Below are positions 32,593 to 39,705 of a stretch of 39,705 nt of DNA, in pieces. Source of the DNA: an uncultured Clostridia bacterium (GTDB lineage: Bacteria > Bacillota > Clostridia > Christensenellales > Borkfalkiaceae). Below the pieces are notes generated by a model. That model was not told the origin of the DNA. It saw only the letters and a list, made by a program, of their open reading frames with translations, and did no database searches. The translations under genes were made by a program, and so were the position numbers. The stretch's first letter is position 1; each line of letters opens with the position of its first letter. The stretch spans positions 1 through 39,705 of the forward strand of contig CANQPO010000013.1 in the NCBI GenBank assembly GCA_947625695.1. The letters run 5' to 3'.

Positions 32593-32648
32593 AATGTTCT
32601 CCAATGGGCAACCCAAAAAGAGCGGCTTTTGGCTACCCGCCATTACCT

Positions 32649-32677
32649 ATTCTATCCTATTATTCCGTTTTTTGCAA
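32649..32677 (-). promoter_or_regulatory. Promoter of the Asp23-fakA operon
   Basis: On the minus strand TTGCAA (32672-32677), 17-bp spacer, TAGAAT (32649-32654). The leader that follows can form a hairpin around GGGTAGCC and GGGTTGCCC. Confidence 0.65.
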
Positions 32678-32738
32678 GCATTATTATAAATTTTTTCCCG
32701 AAAAATCGGAAATTTTTCAAAAACGGGCTCCTTTTTAA

Positions 32739-32767
32739 TTGCTTTTTCGAAAAAGAAATGGTATGAT
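32739..32767 (+). promoter_or_regulatory. rpmB promoter
   Basis: TTGCTT (32739-32744), 17-bp spacer, TATGAT (32762-32767). Confidence 0.65.
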
Positions 32768-32837
32768 ATTAAAGATTTCCGTATTGGGTCTTTCCTTGCG
32801 GAAAAAAACAGGAAATAACCGATTCGGAGGTGAAGAT

Positions 32838-33026
32838 ATGTCGAGAGTATGCAGCATCTGCGGGAAGGGACGCACGAGCGGCAACAATGTGAGCCACTCC
32901 AACCGCAAGACGAAGCGCGCGTTCAACGTAAACGTCCAGAAGGTGACCTACAAAGCAGACGGCAAGGTGGAGACCGGCTATATCTGCGCGCGTTGCCTCA
33001 AGAGCGATAAAGTGGAACGCGTATAA
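32838..33026 (+). CDS. rpmB: 50S ribosomal protein L28
   Basis: 62 aa. MSRVCSICGKGRTSGNNVSH and the CARCLKSDKV end are typical of L28 with the zinc-binding cysteines (two CxxC pairs) retained. GGAGGTG lies 5 nt before the ATG. It is divergent from the Asp23 gene, as in Bacillus. It has its own promoter and a terminator. Confidence 0.96.
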   Translation: MSRVCSICGKGRTSGNNVSHSNRKTKRAFNVNVQKVTYKADGKVETGYICARCLKSDKVERV

Positions 33027-33040
33027 ACACAAAACATCCA

Positions 33041-33071
33041 AAAAAGGGACTGCCCGCGCAGTCCTTTTTTT
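33041..33071 (+). terminator. rpmB terminator
   Basis: GGACTGC (33047-33053), loop CCGC, GCAGTCC (33058-33064), then a run of T, with a matching A run on the 5' side. Confidence 0.9.
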
Positions 33072-33089
33072 ATGCTTAAAAAATGAGGT

Positions 33090-33330
33090 CCTCTCCCCTA
33101 CCCCTCCCACGCTCCGCGGGGGCGGGCGAACGGTGTTCCGCTTTCCCCTTGCTGTCCCTGAAAGGGAAAGTACCCGCGTAGCGGGGGAAAGGGTTTTCGG
33201 AGAACCCTTCAGTCACCTGCGGTGACAGCTCCCCTACAAGGGGAGCCAAGAAAATTAAGGTGCCCCTGCTCCCCTCCCACACGTGTTGGGGGAGGGCAAG
33301 AAAAAATCTCCCCTATAAGGGGAGACAAGA
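33090..33330. repeat. Family C and related GC-rich repeats
   Basis: TTGCTGTCCCTGAAAGGGAA, AACCCTTCAGTCACCTGCGG, TGACAGCTCCCCTACAAGGG (family C, like 12965 and 36715), then CTCCCCTATAAGGGGAGACA. No gene in 33027-33337. Confidence 0.75.
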
Positions 33331-33337
33331 AGCCTCT

Positions 33338-33622
33338 TTACGCCGCTTTTTGCTCTTCTTCCTCTTCGGCGGCGGTCGCGGCTTTTCTGCGGTCCTTCAA
33401 CAAAAAGTACAAGAGCACGGAGAATGCCGAACAGGAGAGCAGCAACACCCCGCCCGCTACGCCGAGCATGATGAGATTGCCCCCGAAATAGGCGCTCGTC
33501 TCCCCCGCATGCAACACGGGATATTTTAATTCGGTCACCGTATAGCCAATGAGGCTATATAGCGCATACACGGTCAAGAGTGCGGAAATCACGGCAAATA
33601 CGATCATCTCTTTGCGTTTCAT
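33338..33622 (-). CDS. Small two-pass membrane protein
   Basis: 94 aa. Two membrane helices (about 6-28 and 46-73) followed by a basic then very acidic tail (KDRRKAATAAEEEEEQ). GGAG sits 7 nt before the ATG. It begins 4 bp after the lipoprotein gene at 33627, so the two are an operon. No family recognised; it could anchor or regulate the lipoprotein. Confidence 0.75.
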   Translation of the reverse strand: MKRKEMIVFAVISALLTVYALYSLIGYTVTELKYPVLHAGETSAYFGGNLIMLGVAGGVLLLSCSAFSVLLYFLLKDRRKAATAAEEEEEQKAA

Positions 33623-33626
33623 AAGT

Positions 33627-34298
33627 TTACTCCATTACAAATCCGCCGACAAAGTTTCCCGCTTTGTCGAGGTACCCAAGTTCGCCCTCGGTTACGATCT
33701 CTTCCACCTCTCGGTGCTCGCTGAAGCGTGCGATCTCGTTTTTGAGTTTCTCGGGGGTGAGGAGCCCTGCGATCCCGATCTTGTTCTCCTCCGCAACGAG
33801 CAGGTTAAAAAGCCCGAGCGTGAACGCCGTGCAATTCGCCGTCACCGACCAGCGGTTTTTCTCCCTCAGATAGCCGTTTATTTCCGCAAGCCCCTCTTGG
33901 GTGACGGGAGCTGTGACGGAGAGCCTGTCGTTATACTTTACGCGCTGTTTTACAAAGGCGCTCTCTACGTTGAACCACACGCCGAACCGCTTTGTGAGCG
34001 ACCATGTGCTGATCGTCGCACTCTCCCCCGCAGCAAGAGAAAAGCCGCATAGATCGAGGGTCTCCCCGCTTTTATTCGTGAGCTGCAAAAAAGCATGCCC
34101 GAAGTTGAACAGCCCGAACACCCGCTCGCCGTCGCCGCTGCTCGCAAACACGGTGACGGTCGCCGCCGCGTTCTCATCGGGAACGACCGTCCGCGGTTCC
34201 CCTTCTTCGCCGCAGGAAGTGAGCATGGCAAGAGAGAGCGTCATCATGAGAAGCAGTGCACACAGCCGCGCCCATCTTGTTTTTTTGGACTTTTCCAT
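33627..34298 (-). CDS. Lipoprotein with possible permuted papain-like (NlpC/LRAT-type) fold
   Basis: 223 aa. Signal peptide with lipobox LTSC (Cys 29). After it comes a beta-rich part with FNFGHAFLQLTNKSGETLDL, and later NRWSVTANCTAFTLGLFN. A histidine in GHAF followed about 90 residues later by a cysteine in NCTAF is the order of the permuted NlpC/P60-like cysteine hydrolases, with papain-like catalytic residues exchanged in sequence. Those enzymes cut peptides or acyl-amide bonds, often in cell walls. The match is by motif only. AAGGA lies 6 nt before the ATG and a promoter lies at 34335-34362. The next gene starts 4 bp downstream. Confidence 0.75.
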   Translation of the reverse strand: MEKSKKTRWARLCALLLMMTLSLAMLTSCGEEGEPRTVVPDENAAATVTVFASSGDGERVFGLFNFGHAFLQLTNKSGETLDLCGFSLAAGESATISTWSLTKRFGVWFNVESAFVKQRVKYNDRLSVTAPVTQEGLAEINGYLREKNRWSVTANCTAFTLGLFNLLVAEENKIGIAGLLTPEKLKNEIARFSEHREVEEIVTEGELGYLDKAGNFVGGFVME

Positions 34299-34334
34299 GG
34301 TTCGTCCTTTGTTTAATACCTGAATAATATCAAA

Positions 34335-34362
34335 TTTATATATGATAATTAAATTGTATCAA
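34335..34362 (-). promoter_or_regulatory. Promoter of the papain-like lipoprotein gene
   Basis: On the minus strand TTGATA (34357-34362), 16-bp spacer, TATAAA (34335-34340), in a very AT-rich stretch. Confidence 0.6.
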
Positions 34363-34429
34363 ATCTGGTGAGCAAAAGCAAGCATTCTTCTGTGAAAATA
34401 CGCAAAAAACCGCCCTTGCTATAAAATAT

Positions 34430-35341
34430 TCAACCAAGTATCTCCCGAAACACGCGCAGGGCGTTTTTAAAACAAATTTTTTCGGCGATCTCCCCGCCGA
34501 ATTTTTTTTGCAACGCCTCTATAAACCGCGGCACAAATGTGGGGTTTTTCAGATAGGGATTTTCGGAAATGCCGTCGAAGTCGCTCCCGATCGCGAGAAC
34601 GTCCTCCCCGCCGACCTTGATGATATGCTCCGCATGGGCAAGGAGCGCAGTTTTTTGCCCCGCCGCGCTCTTGTCGGAAGAGAGAAAGTCGGCAAAAAAG
34701 TTGAGCCCGATCACGCCGCCGCTGTCTGCAATGAGCCGTATCTCTTCATCTCCGAGGTTGCGCGGGTGCGAAAATACCGCGCGCGCATTGGAATGGCTCG
34801 CAACAAAGGGGGCGCCCCGCATGATCTCCGCAACGTCTTTTACGAGGCAGTCGCTCCCGTGCGAGACGTCCGCGATCATGCCGAGCTCCTTCATGCGCTC
34901 CACCGCGCTCTTTCCAAACGCCGTTAAGCCCGTTTGGGCATTTTGCGGCGCGGCGAACGCGGAGGCGTTCGCCGCGCCGATTTCATTCTCAAAATTCCAC
35001 GTCAGCGTCATCATGCGCACGCCGCGGCGGTAGAGCGCTTCTAACTTTTCAAGGCTCCCCTCTATGGCTCCCCCTTCCTCCACCGTGAGCATGGCGTTTA
35101 TTCTTCCCTCTTCTATCTCCGAGAACTTCCGCACGACATGGTAGCCCTCTTCTTTGCACATCTCATCGAATTTCTCGCACAAAAGAACCGCCCGCGAAAA
35201 CCGTCCCGCGGGATATTTTTGCACATTGACAAAAGCGGCGAAGCACTGCAACATACAGCCGCCCCGCCGCAAATTCTCCTTTGTGACTTGCAAAACGCCC
35301 TCGTTTGTGAGGGCGTCGCAATGCAGATCAAGATATTTCAT
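34430..35341 (-). CDS. Membrane dipeptidase family protein (peptidase M19)
   Basis: 303 aa from the ATG at 35341. Metal-site motifs of the renal-dipeptidase TIM barrel are present: LHCDAL, the bridging glutamate in TVEEGGAIEGS, DVSHGS, ASHSNARAV and IGSDFDGI. It would hydrolyse dipeptides with a zinc pair in the cytosol, as there is no signal peptide. The start is uncertain: GGAG touches the ATG without a spacer, while a GTG at 35368 has GAGG 8 nt upstream and would add nine residues. It follows thiN by 58 bp and is not a usual member of this cluster. Confidence 0.9.
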   Translation of the reverse strand: MKYLDLHCDALTNEGVLQVTKENLRRGGCMLQCFAAFVNVQKYPAGRFSRAVLLCEKFDEMCKEEGYHVVRKFSEIEEGRINAMLTVEEGGAIEGSLEKLEALYRRGVRMMTLTWNFENEIGAANASAFAAPQNAQTGLTAFGKSAVERMKELGMIADVSHGSDCLVKDVAEIMRGAPFVASHSNARAVFSHPRNLGDEEIRLIADSGGVIGLNFFADFLSSDKSAAGQKTALLAHAEHIIKVGGEDVLAIGSDFDGISENPYLKNPTFVPRFIEALQKKFGGEIAEKICFKNALRVFREILG

Positions 35342-35399
35342 CTCCTGTAGAACAGCCGCACGATGCACCCGAGCGCCCTCGGAAGTTTCAAGCAGATGA

Positions 35400-36032
35400 T
35401 CATACTTCCTCCTCGTTGATGATGACGAGAACTTCGCCCTCTTCCACCCGAAAGGAAATTTCCTCCGCTTCCGCAACATTGGAAATGCCGTGGGTGGAGC
35501 CGTAGCAGAGCCGCAGATCGGCGGGCGAATATTTGAGTCCCCGCATATTCATGATATGCGCCTCGCCGCCGAACGGCAACAGGGAGACCGTCTTTTTGCC
35601 GCACGAAAATTTGCATTCCCCCGTGCCGCAGAGGGTAATTGTTGCGCCGTTTGTCACAAGCGCGGCGTCTGCGCCCCCTTCCTTTGCCTTGTGGAGAAGG
35701 TGCAGATTGCCGAGAAAGTGATCTTCGCGCCCGCCTCCGCCGCCATAGAAGAGGAGCTCTGTCGCGCCAAGCTCGAGCGCGCGGTCCACGGCGAGCTCGC
35801 CGTCCGTCTCGTCCTTCTCGGAGGGGAATTTTTTGCGGGGCGGGGGAACGGGAATTTCGCCGAGGGAATCGAAGTCCCCCAAATTCTCGTCGATTTTTAC
35901 CCTGTTTTTCGCCCACGAATACGCCCCGTCGCAACAGAGCACATAGGCGTTTTCGGCGGGAATTTCGCCGCGGTATGGCTCGCCGTTGAGGAGGATAACG
36001 ACCCGCTTCGCCGTTTTTGTTTCGGGTTTCAT
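35400..36032 (-). CDS. thiN: Thiamine pyrophosphokinase
   Basis: 210 aa. Family motifs are clear: CCDGAYSWA, LGDFDSLG, EKDETDGELAVDRAL and GGGGREDHFLGNLHLL for ATP and Mg binding, then the thiamine-binding C-terminal sandwich with GLKYSPADLRLCYGSTHGIS. The enzyme turns thiamine and ATP into thiamine diphosphate. It overlaps rpe by 4 bp, the same order as in Bacillus (rpe-thiN). Confidence 0.95.
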   Translation of the reverse strand: MKPETKTAKRVVILLNGEPYRGEIPAENAYVLCCDGAYSWAKNRVKIDENLGDFDSLGEIPVPPPRKKFPSEKDETDGELAVDRALELGATELLFYGGGGGREDHFLGNLHLLHKAKEGGADAALVTNGATITLCGTGECKFSCGKKTVSLLPFGGEAHIMNMRGLKYSPADLRLCYGSTHGISNVAEAEEISFRVEEGEVLVIINEEEV

Positions 36033-36676
36033 CCGCGGAGCCTCTTGATTGTCGCCGCCATGTCGGGCGATCTGAACACGGCGCTGCCCGCCACGATGAC
36101 GTTCGCCCCCGCCTTGAGCACCTCCCCCACGTTCGCCTCGGTGACGCCGCCGTCCACTTCGATGTCGAGTTCGGGCCGCCCGATCTTCACGCAGTAGTTG
36201 CGAAGTTTTTCGATTTTATGAAGGGTCTCGGGAATAAATTTCTGCCCGCCCCAGCCGGGGTGCACGCTCATGAGAAGGAGCATGTCGGCAGTCTCCGCCG
36301 CGGGGAAGAGCTTTTCAACGTCCGTTTCGGGATTGACGACGGCGCTCTTCTTCACGCCGTAGCCCTCGATTTGTTTGAAGAGTTCGGCGATGTTGCACGC
36401 TTCAACGTGCACGGTGATGATGTCCGCGCCCGCCTCGGCAAAGTCTTTGAGATGAGTCTCGGGATGAAGCACCATGAGGTGGCAGTCAAGCGGGAGCTTG
36501 GTGTGCGGGCGGATGGCCTTCACCATCTGTGCGCCGAAGGTGATGGGCGGCACGAAATTCCCGTCCATCACGTCGCAGTGAACATAGTCCGCGCCGCATG
36601 TTTCGAGCCGCGCGACCTCCTCTCCGACTTTTGAAAAATCGCTTGCCAGAATACTCGGCGCAATTTTGATTTTCAT
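36029..36676 (-). CDS. rpe: Ribulose-phosphate 3-epimerase
   Basis: 215 aa, full length. KIAPSILASDFSKVGEE, HCDVMDGNFVPPITFG, LDCHLMV, MSVHPGWGGQKF and IEVDGGVTEAN are the conserved metal and substrate sites of this TIM barrel. It interconverts ribulose 5-phosphate and xylulose 5-phosphate in the pentose phosphate pathway. GGAG lies 6 nt before the ATG. Normally prpC, prkC and rsgA lie just upstream; here repeats do. Confidence 0.97.
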   Translation of the reverse strand: MKIKIAPSILASDFSKVGEEVARLETCGADYVHCDVMDGNFVPPITFGAQMVKAIRPHTKLPLDCHLMVLHPETHLKDFAEAGADIITVHVEACNIAELFKQIEGYGVKKSAVVNPETDVEKLFPAAETADMLLLMSVHPGWGGQKFIPETLHKIEKLRNYCVKIGRPELDIEVDGGVTEANVGEVLKAGANVIVAGSAVFRSPDMAATIKRLRG

Positions 36677-36714
36677 ACCGTTCTCCTTTTTTCGGGTTTG
36701 CAGTTTGCTCTATT

Positions 36715-37020
36715 CTCGCTGTCCCTTTTATTCTTGCTGTCCCTTTTAGGGAAAGTACCCGAGCAACGCGAGGGGGTAAGGGTTTTGGCAAACTTTCGTA
36801 AAACCCCTCAGTCATTTCGTGACAGCTCCCCTACAGGGGCGCCAAGGGTTTGCCCGTCGCCATTCCAAATTGTCATGTCGAGCGAAGTCGAGACATCTCG
36901 TCCTTCATGCCTCCCCTCGCAAAGCGGGGGGAGGGTAGGGAGAGGGGGCGCCTTGTTTCTTGCATGGCCCCCTTTCGGCACTGCGTGCCACTTTCCCCCG
37001 CTTCGCGGGGGACAGCAAGA
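36715..37020. repeat. Family C, A and B-like repeats between rlmN and rpe
   Basis: CGCTGTCCCTTTTA twice (36718, 36736 region), AGGGAAAGTACCCGAG, AAACCCCTCAGTCATTTCGT, GACAGCTCCCCTACAGGGG (family C); TTGTCATGTCGAGCGAAGTC (family A, 36869); CCCTCGCAAAGCGGGGGGAG and CCACTTTCCCCCGCTTCGCG. No gene is supported in 36677-37185; the remainder (37021-37185) has a GCGCGAGCAAAACC hairpin and a short copy of the rlmN end at 37031-37058. Confidence 0.75.
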
Positions 37021-37030
37021 GGTTTGATCA

Positions 37031-37058
37031 TTTTCCGTCAGAAAAAATTCGTGAACAT
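37031..37058. repeat. Short direct repeat of the rlmN 3' end
   Basis: TTTTCCGTCAGAAAAAATTC (37031 onward) matches TTTTCCGTCAGGAAAAATTC (37196 onward) inside the last codons of rlmN, 26 of 28 bases. It may mark a recombination scar. Confidence 0.6.
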
Positions 37059-37185
37059 ACAAATTTCCTGCGCGAGCAAAACCACGCTTTTGCGCTGCGC
37101 GACTCAATTTGGCAAACTCTTTTGCCTTAGTGTAAGACAAGGCGAATCAGAGGACAAAAAGTTTAAACCGCACACGCCCATTTCC

Positions 37186-38238
37186 TCACGGAATTTTTCC
37201 GTCAGGAAAAATTCGTGAATATCTCAGTTGCCCACAAGCGCCGCCGATATCCGAGCCCATGCTGCGACGCAAGGTCGCAGAGATGCCCTGCTCCTCTAAA
37301 ATTTGCAAAAATCTGCGGGCGGTCTTTTCTTCGGCGGCATGGAGCGAGCGTTCCTTCACCGCGTTGAGCCGTATCAAATTGACGTGGCAGGGCCTCCCTT
37401 TTAGCAACTTCGCAAGCGCTAAGGCGTGTTTTTCGTCGGCATTTTCCCCCGAAATGAGGGTGTATTCGAAGATATACCGCCGCCCCGTCTTTTGAAAATA
37501 GTTCGCGCACGCCTCCAAGATTTCGGAAATTTTATATCGGTTCGCAATGGGCATGGTGCGGGCGCGCTCCTCGTCGGTGGTGGCGTGCAGGGAGACGGTA
37601 AGATTGAGGGGGATCCCCTCTTCGGCAAACTGTTTCATTTCGGGGACCAGCCCGCAGGTGGAGAGGCTGATGTTCCGCGCGCTGATTTCAATTCCCCCCT
37701 CCGCGGTGACGTTGCGCAAAAACCGCACCACGTTCTCATAATTATCGAAGGGCTCGCCGCTGCCCATGAGCACGACGTTGGTGACGGCGCGCTCTTTGAG
37801 CGTTCCCCCCTCGCTGCGGTTGACGGCTGAGATCTGGCACAAAATTTCCCCCGCGGTGAGGTCGCGCACCCGCCCGCCGAGCGTGGAAGCGCAAAACTTG
37901 CACCCCATGCGGCAGCCCACCTGCGTGGAGACGCACTGCGTGTTGCCGTATTTATACTTCATGAGGACGCCCTCGATGAGGTTGCCGTCCGCAAGGGCGA
38001 ACAGATACTTTTTGGTGCCGTCCTCCTGCGAAATATACGTCTCCGAAATGCGCACGGGCTCGTCCTCGAACCGTTCCAAAAGAGCGGCGCGGAGAGCGGG
38101 CGAAATATTCAGTTCGGAAATTTTCTTCCCCTGCATGAGCCCGAGATAAACTTGCTCGGCGCGGAACTTTTTCTCGCCCAAACCGATGACGAGTTCTGTG
38201 AGTTCCTCGCGGGAAAGGTCCTGTAAAATTTCCTTCAT
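37186..38238 (-). CDS. rlmN: 23S rRNA (A2503-C2)/tRNA methyltransferase RlmN
   Basis: 350 aa. The radical SAM cluster motif CRMGCKFCAST is present, with the N-terminal helical domain (LSREELTELVIGLGEKKFRAEQVY), GSGEPFDNYENVV, LSTCGLVP, VSLHATTDEERARTMPI and the C-terminal catalytic cysteine region (GSDIGGACGQLRY). It methylates A2503 of 23S rRNA and A37 of some tRNAs. It starts 4 bp inside the end of rsmB, the usual arrangement. Confidence 0.97.
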   Translation of the reverse strand: MKEILQDLSREELTELVIGLGEKKFRAEQVYLGLMQGKKISELNISPALRAALLERFEDEPVRISETYISQEDGTKKYLFALADGNLIEGVLMKYKYGNTQCVSTQVGCRMGCKFCASTLGGRVRDLTAGEILCQISAVNRSEGGTLKERAVTNVVLMGSGEPFDNYENVVRFLRNVTAEGGIEISARNISLSTCGLVPEMKQFAEEGIPLNLTVSLHATTDEERARTMPIANRYKISEILEACANYFQKTGRRYIFEYTLISGENADEKHALALAKLLKGRPCHVNLIRLNAVKERSLHAAEEKTARRFLQILEEQGISATLRRSMGSDIGGACGQLRYSRIFPDGKIP

Positions 38239-39455
38239 ACTTTCCTCAATTTTGCAACGTAAAAGCCCGCCCCGAAGGCCGTATCGGGCAGAAATTGCGA
38301 CCCGTATTGCATTTTCTCATGCGCGAGCGGGCAATCTGTCTCTTCCGCTTCAAACGCACTCCCTTTCAAGAAGGCGCGGACGACATTGTCGTTCTCCTCT
38401 TCCAAGATAGAGCAGGTGGAATAGTACAGCGCGCCCCCCTTCTTTACATAACGGGCGCAGTTTTTAAGAATGGCGAGCTGGGTCGTTTGCAGTTCTTCGA
38501 ATGCTTGCTCCGTCTTGCGGAGAGGCAGATCGGGGTTTTCGGCGACCGTCCCGAGCCCCGAACAGGGCACGTCGCACAGCACGCCGTCAAATTGCTCCTC
38601 CCATTCGGGACGAAAAACAGCGGAATCGCCCATAACCGCAGTCACGTTCTTCACGCCCATGCGGGAGACGTAGCTCTCGATGAGGGAGACGCGGTGCGGG
38701 TGCAGTTCGCAGGCCGTCACTTGGGCGCACTTTTCGGAGAGCAGAACGCTCTTCCCCCCGGGTGCGGCGCAGGCGTCGAGGAGCCTTTCGCAGGGCTCCA
38801 CTACCGAGCAGATCGCCACGCTCCCCACCGATTGGAAGGTATAATCCCCCTCGAAAAAGCCGTCGTCGCGGACGAAATTGGGGAAGAGATAGAGATGTTT
38901 AAAGGGGGTATTTTCGTGCGGACGGCCGAGATATTTCTCCTCGCCGCGCACAAAGCGAACGCTCAGGCCTTGGCTCCTTGCCACCATGATCTGTTCGGCG
39001 CGTTCCCCGTACTGTATTTTCAGTTTTTTCACCGCAAAGAGCGGGAAGTTGTATTTGACGGAAAGCCCCTCGTCCCCCGCGGGCAGTAAGACTTTCCCCT
39101 CGTTAAAGTTGCGCAAAAAGGCGTTGACAAAGCCCGCCATTCCCCCCTTGCCCATCTTCTTCAGAAGATCGACGGCGGTGTCCGTCACCATGTAGCGGGG
39201 CTTCTTCAAAAAAATGAGGAAATAGAGCGCGATCTTGAGAAGAATGCGCACCGTCTGTTTGGGGCTCTTTTGGGCGAACGTCTTGATGCAGAGGGAGAGA
39301 TAGCCGTCGTTTTCGAGCACGCCGTACACCGTTTTCACGGTGCGGGCGCGGTGAAGCTCTTCAAGGTCGGTCTCCGCGAGCGCGATTTTAAGGTGCGCTC
39401 CCTCGGCGTAAATTTTCGTTAAAACGCGGTACGGGTCATAAAACGGGTTGGTCAA
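38235..39455 (-). CDS. rsmB: 16S rRNA (C967-C5) methyltransferase RsmB
   Basis: 406 aa. N-terminal NusB-like RNA-binding domain (about 1-125), then the Rossmann methyltransferase with DACAAPGGKSVLLSEK (SAM site), GDSAVFRPE, the DVPCSGLG cysteine and the catalytic YSTCSILEEEN. The start is a TTG at 39455 with AGGA about 7 nt upstream; it overlaps fmt by 20 bp. The N-terminus is slightly shorter than usual. Confidence 0.94.
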   Translation of the reverse strand: MTNPFYDPYRVLTKIYAEGAHLKIALAETDLEELHRARTVKTVYGVLENDGYLSLCIKTFAQKSPKQTVRILLKIALYFLIFLKKPRYMVTDTAVDLLKKMGKGGMAGFVNAFLRNFNEGKVLLPAGDEGLSVKYNFPLFAVKKLKIQYGERAEQIMVARSQGLSVRFVRGEEKYLGRPHENTPFKHLYLFPNFVRDDGFFEGDYTFQSVGSVAICSVVEPCERLLDACAAPGGKSVLLSEKCAQVTACELHPHRVSLIESYVSRMGVKNVTAVMGDSAVFRPEWEEQFDGVLCDVPCSGLGTVAENPDLPLRKTEQAFEELQTTQLAILKNCARYVKKGGALYYSTCSILEEENDNVVRAFLKGSAFEAEETDCPLAHEKMQYGSQFLPDTAFGAGFYVAKLRKV

Positions 39456-39705
39456 AGCGCTGTCCTGCCTGTATTTTTCTTCCGTTGAGAAAGTCGCGCG
39501 CAGACATTCTCCGCCCGCCCGCAGGCTGCAATTCGAGGATGTTCACGGCGCCCTCTCCGCACTTGACGATAAGCCCCTCCTTGGGAGAGACGGAAAGCAC
39601 CGTGCCCGCGGGCGCGTCCGTATCGCAGGGAACTTCCTCCGCGAACCAAAAATTCAAGGTGTTGCCCCCAATGGTTGCAAAAGCGAAGGGGGAAGGCGAG
39701 AGGCC
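39436..39705 (-). CDS. fmt: Methionyl-tRNA formyltransferase, C-terminal part (partial)
   Basis: Open at the right edge of the window. The frame reads GLSPSPFAFATIGGNTLNFW and continues through GTVLSVSPKEGLIVKCGEGA to QPAGGRRMSARDFLNGRKIQ, which is the C-terminal OB-fold domain of Fmt. The enzyme formylates Met-tRNA for initiation. Gene order fmt-rsmB-rlmN confirms it. Confidence 0.93.
   Translation of the reverse strand, partial: GLSPSPFAFATIGGNTLNFWFAEEVPCDTDAPAGTVLSVSPKEGLIVKCGEGAVNILELQPAGGRRMSARDFLNGRKIQAGQRFDQPVL

Noticed and set aside
36808-37140. 110-codon minus-strand open frame between rlmN and rpe
   Set aside because: The second half runs through dispersed repeats and no ribosome site precedes it. 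The first 40 residues look protein-like but match nothing I know.

Overview
The window looks like a chromosomal segment of a Gram-positive bacterium of the Bacillota (Clostridia). The main evidence is on the right, where fmt, rsmB, rlmN, rpe, thiN, rpmB, an Asp23/Gls24 gene, fakA and recG lie in the order known from Bacillus and Clostridium. SipW-type secretion, lipoproteins, LytTR and Xre regulators and FtsX-type peptide transporters fit the same group. The many GC-rich intergenic repeats resemble those of uncultured gut Clostridia; that placement is inference. Apart from the left accessory block and a few small genes, almost everything reads on the minus strand.

Left part (1-6250): the 3' end of a serine recombinase, a 150-bp tandem repeat, a SipW-type signal peptidase read through in frame into a TasA-like protein, and an AT-rich plus-strand block. 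That block holds a candidate structured leader RNA with its own promoter and terminator in front of a membrane protein gene, an orphan 160-aa protein, tmRNA (ssrA) with an unusually long arginine-rich tag, tRNA-Ala(GGC), a small orphan protein and a putative lipoprotein.

Middle (6750-21270): an expanded ABC export or immunity-type locus. One MacB-type ATPase is followed by three FtsX-family permeases. Two further permeases, one permease pseudogene and two copies of a membrane-anchored Xre regulator lie upstream. A LytTR regulator with a partner membrane protein closes the block. Paralogues share near-identical ends but differ in their extracellular domains. A relic of the ATPase C-terminus, a permease with a deleted middle, and repeated copies of a putative operator show that the locus grew by duplicating cassettes and then decaying.

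Next (21400-27900): an operon of an all-in-one polar amino acid ABC importer (binding domains, permease, ATPase and a C-terminal extension in one chain) and a 5'-nucleotidase-family lipoprotein, then a Cys-rich small protein, and a divergent Xre repressor / zinc-ribbon membrane protein pair with palindromic operators.

Right part (28000-39705): the core translation and metabolism cluster. The phosphatase-kinase-GTPase genes (prpC/stp, prkC, rsgA) usually found between rlmN and rpe are absent, and about 500 bp of repeats sits in their place. A dipeptidase, a papain-like lipoprotein and a small membrane protein lie between thiN and rpmB. At least three families of dispersed GC-rich repeats fill nearly every larger intergenic gap.
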